A stretch of 35,666 nucleotides of DNA from Davidsoniella eucalypti (Eukaryota > Ascomycota > Sordariomycetes > Microascales > Ceratocystidaceae), in the NCBI GenBank assembly GCA_004009845.1, contig RMBW01000188.1:1-35666 (forward strand). The letters are read 5' to 3'. Below are positions 9,818-20,415 of this stretch, piece by piece. The translations under genes were made by a program, and so were the position numbers. The first letter of the stretch is position 1, and each line of letters opens with the position of its first letter. The notes below the pieces were generated by a model. It searched no databases. It saw nothing but the letters and a program-made list of their open reading frames with translations, and was not told where the DNA came from.

Positions 9818-12278
9818 TCAATAGTTTGCACCATAGTCGAAACCCTGACTAGACTGTTGAGGTGTATCAAAATCTCTCCGAGGGCGACCACGATCGCGGA
9901 ATCCACCACGTCCACGACCACCGCGAGATGGCGGGCCATGGTAGCCCGAGTTATCATTATGTCCGTTATGGCTGTTGTGGCCATTGTGGTTGTTATGGTT
10001 GGCAGGCTGAGTAGGCGGTTGCGCCTTAGGCTGGTGTGGTTGAACTTGAGTTTGGGTCTGGGGTTGACTTTGACTTTGTTGTTGAGGTTGCTGAGCGACG
10101 ACTTCGCTGCGCGTACTACGGGGGCCGTACGAGCCGCCACGGTCAGTTTGGATACGACGAGAAATGGCTTTGGAGCTGACTCCGGCGCCAATCTCAATAT
10201 CCGGCTCCTCTACAGACATGCCACTCTTAATTTCACTTTCGCCACATCCACCAAACTCAGCTGTCTTCATCCACTTGATATCAGCCTCGGTCAGGGAAGA
10301 TATGGGGATTATAGATATGCCGGTGTTGTAGTCACTGCATTCGCGTGGTCCAAAGCCTACACCCCAGCGAGTACGGAGTCCATGATGCTGGTTGTTAGGG
10401 GACTTCATCTGATCCATGGCATGAGCAGCCATGTCACGATATAGCATCTTAACAAAGGCATGGCGCTTATCTTTGTTGACAATGCAAGACTGCACCTCTC
10501 CAAACTCAGCAAATATATCATGCAGCTCGGCATCAGAAACGTTTACACCACCAATAAACAGCGTACGACTGAGAACTCGAATGTTTCCCTCAGGAATGGA
10601 CTTGTCATACTCAATCGATCTTGGACGGATGACCGAGGGTCTGTTACCAACAGGACTACGTTCACGATACTCGCTTCTTCCAGATCTGCCGTCACCATCC
10701 CCGTTACGTTGCCAGTTGTTGCTATTGCTGTTGGCATTGTTACTGTTGGCATTGTTACTGTTGTTGCCGCCACTGGGTGATCTAGAACGACCTCTACGAC
10801 GAGGAGAAAGGCCGAATTCACGGCTGTCAGCCTGGGGACCAGTTGGTGGTTTTACGCCTGGCTTAGCGGCCCCATAACCGAAATTGAACTGATTATTATC
10901 AGGCTGAGCCTGAGCCTGTGGTTGGGTTGGAGGCTGTTGCTGTTGCTGCTGGACACTTCCTAAAGCAAGACTTTGAAGAATGGCAGCAATGGCAGGATTT
11001 AATGCAGCTGCAGCCGTGGGATTATTGTTTTGGTTCTGGAAATTTAGTAGGGTGGCAAGGGCAGCTTGAGCTTGAGGGATGTTGAGGCCATTGGGCATTA
11101 CTGGAATAGCAGGCGCAACAGCAACGGGGGGAACAGCTGGTGCTTGTTGGACAGGAGCGCCATATGTGCCATTATTACTATTGTTGTAGTAGCCGTTATA
11201 AGCAGGAGCAATAGGTGCCTGTTGAGGAGCGGCATGTGCAACTACAGGTGCGGGAGGAGGGGCAACATTGACATTGTTCACAGGAGTCGGTGTGTTATTG
11301 GCGCTGTGAGCGATAGCAGCTAAGCGGCTCAAGATAGACGAAGCACTGCCGGTAGCAGGCTCAGAGGAAGCCACATGGAAGGGCTGGGTAGGTGCCGGTG
11401 CGACGGCCGGAGCCAGGGCAATGGTATGGCTAGTGACGGGGGGAGTAGCCCTAGTGGTGACCGTAGTAGGCGCACGACTGGATAGGCTGTTGATGACACT
11501 TGGTGGTGGTGATCCTTGCGGAGTGGTAGAGCGGTCTAAAAGAAAAGAAAAATAAGTAAGCAAACTGAGAATATATTCCTGCAGTCAACGTAACAGCAGA
11601 CCCGATAGGGGAGGAAACATAGTCATGGGACACGCCTAAAAAGGCAACTAATTATGCAGAAGGCAATGCTTTGACTCGGGGACAGAGGCTTACCAGGTTC
11701 GCTAGGCTTCTGAAGACTTTTCTGGAACGATATCACCATATGCGCAGGCAGAGCTCCGGAACGCTCCCAGATAGTTATAAGACGCTTGATCTTGTCGCGC
11801 TGGTCGGGAGGGCATACACGAATGACATCGAGTACGAGAGACTCGATAACGTCTCTGATACGGGCAACACCAGCAGCATAGGTACCATGTTCATCGACAC
11901 TACTAACATCGGGTTGGCCCTGGGCCTTGGCCTTTTCTATCCAGCGACGAAGTACTGAATCAAAGATGTATACGGCACCTAGTTTGTGAGTAGTGGGGGC
12001 ACGCTTGAGATATCTAACTAGGGCAGAAACAATAACAGATTCGGCCTGCATAAAGGATGAGTACGTGTGTCAGTCAGTGCCGACCATCAGAGCTAGTTAT
12101 AGCAACGCAAAGCAAGTGCAGATTTGATATGTACATGTGTGTGTACTGGCTTACTTACCTCAATGTGAGTCTCGGCAAGAGTTGTTATGGCTTCGACCTG
12201 ACCACGCTGAGAGCCAGGAGGCTTTGAGCCGATCAGGAAGTTGAAATGCCTTTCGAGCTCTGTTGACACTAAAGACAT
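9818..12278 (-). CDS. seb1: Seb1/Nrd1-type CID-RRM RNA-binding protein, 3 exons
   Basis: Couples RNA polymerase II to RNA 3'-end formation and termination in the nucleus: the CID binds the phosphorylated Pol II tail and the RRM region binds nascent RNA. Exons are 12278-12159, 12045-11694 and 11535-9818, giving 729 aa. Introns are 113 and 158 nt with donors GTAAGT and GTAAGC; the joins give ETHIEAESVIVSALV and KPSEPGDRSTTPQ. The CID spans about residues 1-150 (KPPG, RAPTTHKLGAVYIFDSVLRRW, DKIKRLITIWERSG). A long Ala/Pro/Gln/Asn-rich linker follows, with six consecutive Gln near residue 356 and an Asn/Ser tract near 415-431. The RRM core is about 482-534 (RNP2 LFIGGV; RNP1-like KRHAFVKM), followed by the Seb1-specific extension (TRWGVGFGPREC, EADIKWMKTAEFGGCG). 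An RGG/RGR tail is at about 694-712 and the protein ends in FDYGANY. 'seb1' means the S. pombe termination factor, not the Msn2-like stress regulator of the same name. Confidence 0.93.
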
Positions 12279-15200
12279 GGTGTATGATATGTGTATATAT
12301 GTGCAGTTTTTAGAGCCTGTTTCTTACGAGGTAGCGGTTAGATACTGGATTGAATGTGTACATGCAGTGTTGCATGCAGAGACCAGGACAGCTTGTACGC
12401 ATACAACTAACTATATGCGTATATACGAGGCCTGCTTTTTACTCAACAAATGAAGATATAGTAGCTTACTTAGTCAGAACGAGGCTGAATAGACGATTAA
12501 ACGATTCTGGCGACTATCAAAGTTTGCCGAGAGTCACAAAATACAGTCAAGCCCTTACGATATAAAAGATGCGTCTAAAAGCAGCTCAGCAGTTCAACCA
12601 GCGCACGAGGGACTAATACGAATTGAATTGTCAAGCCTCGCGTTCAGCAAGGAGGATGACGGTAAGTCTACCGCTGCGAGAAAAAAATCTACTGAATCCA
12701 CAGGAGGTGATGTAACCCAGTGAATGATGCTCGCTTGGAATTCCAGGGCGGTTCAGGTGCAGATTCAGCTGTGTCTACTTGACTAGAGTAACAAAAGCAA
12801 ATCGGCAAGTAACCGAATGTTGGTCAATCAAAAAGCCAAGCGCAACCGGGCGATGCGGCAAGATTAACAGTAGCTACTGTGACTACTAGGTGGGAGCTGC
12901 AGAGAGTACGTTGTGATGGTGCAACTCGAAAAAAGCGAGTTATTAATAAAACACAAAGCAAATCGCTAATCAAAAGCTTGACGGATTGAAAGCCGTACAC
13001 CTAGACTTTACGTCCTCACAGAAGTGTGTAGTTCACGAAGTTGACAAAGTCAAGAGAAAAAATAGTGTGCGGCTGCTATTTCGCTTGAATGCGTGAAGCA
13101 GATGATGGTACGAAGTGAAATAGTAAAAAGGGATGATACGTGAGGCTGTTACGATGTGGAAGTCTGAGGCTTGTGGAGCAATAAAGACTTGCGATCTGAT
13201 CTCTGTGTAGAAAAGAGGCCTGATATGATCTTGATCTACTTTCTAGATTGGAAGAAAGATAGTCGTTTTTACGCGGGAATTCAATACAAGTGTGTCGCGA
13301 GAAATTCAACAGGCGCAGATAGATAGATTGTAACAACAAGCAGTGCGGAATGAAAGAGGAAAAAATGTCGACAATACAGTAAATCGCGATTTTCCAAAGC
13401 GAAGCGTCGAGCTCTAAAGAGTCAAATGATTACTCTAGAGATAGCCGCTATTAATGTGCGATGATATAAGGCAAAGAGTCGATGACTGTTGTTGATGAGG
13501 CTGATGATTGATTCCGTCCTCTTGTGGTGATGATTAGGGAAAGACGAGTGAATAGCCCAATGACAGAACGCGCAAGATTAAAAACAAGAGAAAAGTGGAC
13601 CTGCGGCGCAGTCACCCAAAGTCAATGCTTGGTATCAAAACAAGATGGCACGTGCCTAGATACATCAGGCATTTATCCGAGGAATAGGCGAGCCAATTGC
13701 TGTGGCGCAAATTGGTATTATATGTGGCGGTGGTGTGGCCAATAGAAAGAAGGTGAATACCAAGTTTTACGCTGAATGAAACCCCGGATTCCAGAGAAAT
13801 AACCCACAAAAGAGACGAAAAAAACTTTGGAGCTAAGCTAGGAAAAGTAAGATGGCTTTTAGAACTATAATCAACGGCCTAAGAATGTTAATCCAGTGGT
13901 AGTTTGAATGTTGCTTGGATTATATTATGATATACTCTGGCTCTATCCTTTTATCTCTTGTTGGAGCTTGCCCTAATCGTGTGCATTGTGACGTGCGACA
14001 ATATGACCCTAACCCTTATATGATATCCCCAAAGAAAGTTAGGAGTGGCCAAGAAATGAAGCAATAACGGTGGCATTACACGATAAGATAGACAGACGAA
14101 TAGATTGATAAAAGATGCGACACATATATTAGATTGACGAATTTTTTTTGACCGGAGGCTCCTCCGATGGCAAACGGATGTTAAAATCGGTCACGGGATC
14201 ATCTCTTCGTCCATCTCAAGAATTAAAACAGTAGTCTTGGCAAAATCTATTAACTCAGGAGCCGATCTTACCTACCTCTCATGTGAGCAAGGATGGGGGG
14301 TTCTTGATAACCTCGGTCAAGGCCTTCTTTCTCACAAGATGTGTTGTTTTCCTTTGTTGGCATACCACTTGTAGACTAGCTAGTGACGAGGAAGAAGAAG
14401 AAAAAAAGGTCACACGCACACGATCATCCCTTTTACATTTTCCATATATGCCTCATTAGCTTACTTTTTTCACGGCGAACTCGGTGTTATTTTTGTTAGA
14501 GAAACAACAGGCCTTGTTGGGCCATAATAGTGCTAATTTCCTGTCGTCATCACTTGACCTGTTGCTGTTTTGTTTTTAGTATATTTTGTTTTCTTTGTTC
14601 TACATGCCCGGAAGACATGGAACTTGCCACATCACCCTGATCTATGATGATGGGATTCCCGCGTTGTCCGATATGCGGCTCAGGCCAGTCTGAGCCTCAC
14701 ATGGCCATCTCTTGAACCTCAACGACAACTGCAGCATAGTTGTATACATATAATAGCACATCATAGAATGTCCGGGAGCAGGTTCTTCGCCAGAATGCAG
14801 CTCGCAGCTTGGAGCACACTGCGCGATCCTTGCTCTTCAAGTTGAACTCATCGGCCGGTAAGGAGAGAGCGTAATCTGTTCACCTTTGTCGTTACAGTAT
14901 ACCAGTTTGCAATGCGTCCTTATCCATGTATAATCTTGCATATGATGCCTCTTTTGCTGCACCTCTCCGCCGAACCGAACCCCGAAATACAAATGTAGAA
15001 GGGGAAATAGAGGCCAGCGTCGCAATTCTACCTTTGTGGACGACGTCTCCAGGATGCAGTCAGCAGTTAGTAGTTACTGCGACGTCGTAGTCTGCTCCCC
15101 CAACGAATGGCCTCCCTGGCGCTCATGAATCGTGCTGCCATCTCTAAATCATGTAGTAGTAGTAGACCCATGGTCACATCGCCCTCATATCAGCGGGATC

Positions 15201-16325
15201 ACACAAAGTCATAAAGGGAAAGAGAAATAGAAAACATACTACTACAGATATACTGCCAGTCACGCACTAACTGAAACTAAAGCACGCACGGCACGGACCT
15301 TGCGTAGAAGCCAAGTCTTTGGCAGAACTCTGCGTTGCATTGTCCATTTTGCCTATTGGCCTCAGGGCCGTTGCAGTGCAGGATGACAGCACGCAGACAA
15401 TGAAAATTTGCAGGCACTGTCTCTGTTATTTTACACAGAACTACAATGTGACAAGACACAATGTTATATGTACCTGTGTACCTGTTGGAAAGCCGGCGAG
15501 AGAAGGACCAAAGAGTGACGCTTGGTTGCAAAGACGTAAAGGGGAGGAGAGAAGAGAGACATCGGGAAAAGCGATAGTGAAAATTTGCATGCGCCATCAA
15601 GATCCCGATTACGACTATAGCTGAAGCATCATCTGGTCTTCTTTGTCTATTCTCATCCCGCATTATATCATAGATGGGATATGGTTACCAACTACTGAGC
15701 ATGGAGAGAATAAACAAAGAACCCTGGAAATGACGCCGATTGTCGCAAGCACAGGACACAACATCACTAGCACGTCAACTAGCTTGTCAACTAGTAGCAC
15801 ACTTAAAATATTTTAGGCTCGGTAGCAACGACCACAAGCCCAGTTCTTTCTCCAGATTCTACGGAAGTGAGCTCCGGCCGAGGAAGAAAGACGCAACATC
15901 TCCGGCCAAAGTTGGGACAAACACGCTTCTTGGCAAAGGTGTCGAACAGCCAGCGAGCGGGTGTACGGACGCATTGGCCTGAACTAACTGTTTGATTGTT
16001 TTGCTATAGAATCTTGGGTGCATCAAAGTAGGGAATAATCTCGTAAGCAACTGTTAATTTACATGTGTAGACAGATTTTGGCTTGTGATCTTACCTCCTG
16101 AAATGCGATGTTGAAACCGGCTTTTTGCGTGGCGCTGCATATAGAGCCATGAAGTGAATCTGCATTTATAATCGTGGCTTTGTAGGCCCGAATCGTGTAG
16201 AGTTCGAGTGCATTTGGCACATAAAACAGGCCTGCTGAATAACCGGGCATGTTTGTAAAAGACCACATACATAGAGAAACAATATAAGACCAACCATATG
16301 TACATATATCAAGAGTGCATGTATG

Positions 16326-16335
16326 TACATATGTA
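16326..16335. repeat. TACATATGTA palindrome, copy 1
   Basis: A perfect 10-bp palindrome embedded in alternating purine-pyrimidine sequence (GTATGTACATATGTATAC). It belongs to a set of at least four identical copies in the non-coding DNA of this window. Confidence 0.8.
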
Positions 16336-17669
16336 TACAACTAGTTGTACTTTATACTTACATACGCATGCCACCTACAAGGAGTAATATAGTAATACAA
16401 CCACAGGCAAAAATAATCATAAGAAAAAAAAAGTCTGCTCTCTTCTATTACAACAGGCTGAGTCCGGACTTACGCCGATCCCCATGAATATTCTCCACGA
16501 AGGACCCCCGAAGTGATCGAATCAAGCAACATATGCTTCATCAGTTTTTCCAAGACCAGTTGGAAAGAGCGAATCAGAAGTGACTGGTTAATAGCACAGT
16601 AACGCTAACTGTGCCAATAAGTGTCCTTGTGATGTTCCTCAGATAGGTTCTAGGAAAGCATGGACGCATCCAGAACCCAGCTATTCCCTGTCTCTCTAGT
16701 TTTCCCTTGTTTCCTTGCGCCCACCTCCGACACTCAAACCAGACAGACACGGCGTTGTTCTTCTTGTTATTCTCCTGCGCCCCCTCGTAAAATCAAAGAG
16801 CGGGCCCCCGGGGTGGTCCTGGTCCTGGAGGAGCTGCTTAGACTGGAGCAAGCTGGTGATGCTGAGTATTCCTCGTCTGGGATAGGTTGATGTAGCCCTC
16901 AAACTTTACGGATTGCCGGGTCTTCTCCGGGATTCTTCCAAGAGAGCCAGTGCCAGTTGCTGGAGCAGGGGGGAATGTCAGGGCGTCCCCATTTACAGAC
17001 ATCGTGAAGGTGGGATTTATGGGCTACTGAAAATATGTTGTCGCCAGCGCACTCGAGGGGCACCAGGCTGACAAGTCACCACTAATCGTGTTAAGAGGCC
17101 ACGTTGACTGAGGGAAGTAATGGTATAAATACTGGTCAAGTTGGTGATATCCGGTCAGACAACGGACTTCGGTTTGCTATGTGGTTGTGTACAAAATGTG
17201 TAGTTGTGGCCTCAGGTGTGAAAGACTTCCGGAGTCGTTTCGGGAGATGGCTTTTTCTTATTTTTTTTCTTCAGAGAATAATAGACAGGCGGATGGGGGC
17301 CCGAGCATTTATTCGATATTTTAACTGTGGTTAGGACATGTATTGGCCAGTTTATGAGCCAGCTCTGTGTAGCCAGCGGCGTTTTGCATTAGGTTTGTGC
17401 AGCGTTACGAGGATTGTGTGGGGAGTGTCCTGTAAGAAAAAAAAACAATAATAATATTAAACGAAAAAAAAACTTTGATTTAATTGGGGCACCAATTGGA
17501 AAGTGGGGAGCACTTTTTTTGCTGCTGTTCTGGGCAGTTGCTTAACAGTGACGTCGGAATTGATATAAAATTCTGGCAGGGAAGGAACACACCCATGTGG
17601 AGCGCTGTTGCTACAGCCTTTCAATGCTGCCGCCTAGAAGAATAAAGAACAGTAACAGCAGCAAACATG

Positions 17670-17745
17670 AGTGAGATGAGCATGAAGAGATAGAAAGAGA
17701 GAGAGGAAAAGAGTGAGTGAGTGAGACTGAAAAGAGAGACTGTGC
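17670..17745 (+). repeat. Polypurine tract with GAGT repeats
   Basis: An almost uninterrupted A/G-rich stretch with a GAGTGAGTGAGTGAG core near 17712-17727. It lies about 1 kb upstream of citrate synthase. Such tracts are common in fungal promoters; no function is shown. Confidence 0.55.
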
Positions 17746-18228
17746 AGCGTTGTAAGACTGACTCTGGATCCTGGCATTCGGCCGGCAACGCTATTTCAAG
17801 AGCCAGCAGCTGGTTAGCTAAGCTATCTAAAGGTAGTTGCTTTACTTTTCTACATGTAGCATCATCGCATCATCCCCAGCGTAAACAAACACCTAACTAG
17901 ACGTCCAGTCCTTCACCTGACATTGTATATTAGTATTAGTTCAGGGCTGTGTATCTTAGGATACCGAGGTGCTACATAGCCATTAAAGCTCCATTTTCAC
18001 CTTGATAAGAAATAAGAACAAAAGAAGACGTCCAGTAGCATGAACCAAATATCAGCGTCCTCGTGTTATTCCCGTAGGCGGTTCCTGGCCCAGAAGGGCC
18101 CGCCGGCTGGGACAGGCGGAGAGGAATAAAATGGAAGAAGGGAACACGATGTTGCCATTTAGTGATTTGTATTAGTACATAGTATAATTCAGCAGTAGAA
18201 CCACAACCAGAACCAAGAAAAAGCTAGT

Positions 18229-18276
18229 TAGGCAATTTCCCCAGCAGGTCGGTAGGCAATTTCCCCAGCAGGTCGG
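18229..18276. repeat. Perfect 24-bp tandem duplication
   Basis: Two adjacent identical 24-bp units, 18229-18252 and 18253-18276, each containing GGCAATTTCCCCAGCAGG. They sit about 430 bp upstream of the citrate synthase start codon, in its promoter region. Absence of divergence between the units suggests a recent duplication. Confidence 0.9.
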
Positions 18277-18510
18277 ATGACAGGGGAAGGAGGCCTGGCA
18301 AGACGGGAAGCAAAGGCTACACGAGGCAATCGCAGGCTTTCTGTCGTCCGGCCTCCATTCCAACTGGCAAGTGCCTTCCTGGAAACGCTGCTATTTCTCA
18401 TTCTGTGTACTTGCCTAACTGAGTATCCTACGCCATCTGCTACTTTTTGTTTTTATTTTTTGTTTATTGTTGCTTGGCTGGCTTTGCTTACGGGTTATTT
18501 CCTGATCAAC

Positions 18511-18651
18511 TCACTTCTCCATTTCTCTTCCATCCTTCTTCTTCCTACCTCTCCCTTCTAATTCTCTTTTGTATCCATCCGTCCCGCCATCCGCTTGACC
18601 TGTCTTTTACATCTTCTTCTCTCTATTCTTTTTCTTTCCTTCTTTCAACCT
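18511..18651 (+). promoter_or_regulatory. CT-rich promoter/leader tract of citrate synthase
   Basis: About 140 bases dominated by C and T on the coding strand (for example CTTCTTCTTCCTACCTCTCC), ending about 60 nt before the ATG. Pyrimidine-rich tracts of this kind mark core promoters and transcription starts of strongly expressed genes in filamentous fungi. The transcription start itself cannot be placed from sequence. Confidence 0.6.
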
Positions 18652-18710
18652 GAGCCATTGGCTTTGCTTCCCACTTACTAACTTTCTTTCTATATTCACC
18701 CATATACATC

Positions 18711-20415
18711 ATGGCGTCTATTGCTCGCTTGAGCTCTTCTGCTCTGCGGACTTCAGTCCGTGGCTCTGCCTTCCGCAGCTCGTCATTCGCCGCTGCCCGT
18801 TTCTACTCTGCCAAGACTCAGGTATGTATTATCTGCACAGCTCGAGTTTTTATCTAGAATCCCATCAAAGCTAACCAGGGCCGTCAATGGCTGCTTACAG
18901 ACCCTCAAGGAGCGCTTCGCTGAGCTTCTTCCCGAGAAGATCGACCAGATCAAGTCACTGCGCAAGTTAGTAACCCTCAACCTCGTCCCACACCATTTAG
19001 ACCCAACACAACATATCGTCACTAGCTCTCGCTATGTTTGACCACCCAACACACAGAAACGAGAATTTTTTTTTTTTACAAATACTAACCATATGTCTTG
19101 TTGCTCTATAGGGACCACGGCCACAAGGTCATTGGCGAGGTCACCCTCGACCAGGTCTACGGCGGTGCCCGCGGCGTCAAGTGCCTTGTCTGGGAAGGTT
19201 CGGTCCTCGACTCCGAGGAGGGTATCCGCTTCCGCGGCAAGACTATTCCTGAATGCCAAGAGCTTCTTCCCAAGGCTCCCGGTGGCAAGGAGCCTCTCCC
19301 CGAGGGTCTCTTCTGGCTGCTGCTGACTGGTGAGGTTCCCTCTGAGCAACAGGTCCGTGACCTGTCCGCTGACTGGGCCTCGCGTGCCGAGATCCCCAAG
19401 TTCGTCGAGGACCTCATCGACCACTGCCCCAACGATCTACATCCCATGGCTCAGTTCACCATTGCCGTTGCTGCTCTGGAGCACAACTCGGCCTTCGCCA
19501 AGGCCTACGCTAAGGGTGTCCACAAGAAGGAGTACTGGAGCTACACCTACGAAGATTCGATGGACCTAATTGCCAAGCTGCCCACCATCGCTTCCCGCAT
19601 TTACCAGAACGTTTTCAAGGGCGGCAAGGTCGCCGAGGTCCAGCAAGATAAGGACTATGCCTGGAACTTCGCCAACCAGCTGGGTTTCTCCAGTAACGAC
19701 AGCTTTGTCGAGCTTCTGCGTCTGTACCTGACCATCCACACTGACCACGAGGGTGGCAACGTTTCTGCCCACACCACCCACCTGGTTGGTTCGGCTCTGT
19801 CCTCTCCCTTCCTGTCACTCTCTGCTGGTCTGAACGGTCTGGCTGGTCCTCTCCACGGCCTGGCTAACCAGGAGGTTCTCCTGTGGTTGACCGAGATGAA
19901 GAACGCCGTCGGTGACGATCTGTCCGACGAGAACATCTCCAAGTATCTGTGGTCGACCCTGAAAGCTGGTCGCGTTGTTCCCGGCTACGGTCACGCTGTG
20001 CTCCGCAAGACCGATCCCCGTTACTCTGCTCAGCGCACCTTTGCCCAGAAGCACCTGCCTGAAGACCCCATGTTCAAGCTGGTCAGCCAGGTCTACAAGA
20101 TTGCCCCTGGTGTCCTGACTGAGCACGGCAAGACCAAGAACCCCTTCCCCAACGTCGATGCCCACTCCGGTGTTCTGCTACAGCACTACGGCCTGACCGA
20201 GGCCAACTACTACACCGTTCTGTTTGGTGTGTCGCGTGCCATCGGTGTTCTGCCCCAGCTCATCATTGACCGTGCCATTGGTGCCCCTATCGAGCGGTAA
20301 GTTACCATACAGCCATGCGAAAAAATCTCTAGAATAGCAAGCTAACTTTACATGTGTTCATAGTCCCAAGTCTTTCTCCACTGACAAGTGGGCTGAGATT
20401 GTCAAGAAGCTTTAA
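18711..20415 (+). CDS. cit1: Citrate synthase, mitochondrial, 4 exons
   Basis: Condenses acetyl-CoA and oxaloacetate to citrate, the first step of the TCA cycle, in the mitochondrial matrix. Exons are 18711-18821, 18901-18965, 19112-20296 and 20364-20415, giving 470 aa, the normal length. Introns are 79, 146 and 67 nt; donors are GTATGT, GTTAGT and GTAAGT, and CTAAC-type branch sites precede the acceptors. The N-terminus is a clear presequence, rich in Arg/Ser/Ala and without acidic residues, with likely cleavage near RFYSA (about residues 31-35). The three catalytic residues are present: His307 in GPLHGLANQE, His353 in GYGHAVLRKTDPRY and Asp408 in PNVDAHSG. LHPMAQ is also conserved. The Cys-free, standard sequence shows nothing suggesting a methylcitrate synthase, although paralogues of that type are close and not fully excluded. 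The C-terminus is KKL, not a canonical peroxisomal signal. A CT-rich leader suggests strong expression. The Yhm2 carrier gene is the next gene downstream on the same strand. Confidence 0.97.

Larger units (their letters stand above)
12279..18710. other. 6.4-kb gene-free interval between divergent Seb1-like and citrate synthase genes
   Basis: No frame in this region shows a recognisable domain; the longest ATG frame (15277-15663, minus, 128 aa) looks random. It includes the Seb1-like promoter near 12279 and the citrate synthase promoter near 18700. Other contents are a small hairpin CGGAGG-CT-CCTCCG near 14153-14166, a GTA microsatellite at 15153-15165, a 12-bp direct repeat at 15774-15794 and a TACATATGTA palindrome at 16326-16335. 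There is also a polypurine tract at about 17670-17745, a GC hairpin GGCCC-AGAA-GGGCC at 18087-18100, and the 24-bp tandem duplication at 18229-18276. No tRNA or rRNA was recognised. Confidence 0.5.

Noticed and set aside
9857..10877. Open frames on the plus strand opposite the Seb1-like gene (up to 195 codons)
   Set aside because: They are antisense shadows of the low-complexity coding region (runs of Leu/Arg/Val mirroring Gln/Asn/Pro codons).
15277..15663. 128-codon ATG frame on the minus strand in the 6.4-kb gap
   Set aside because: No recognisable domain and random-looking composition; no supporting promoter or splice signals seen.
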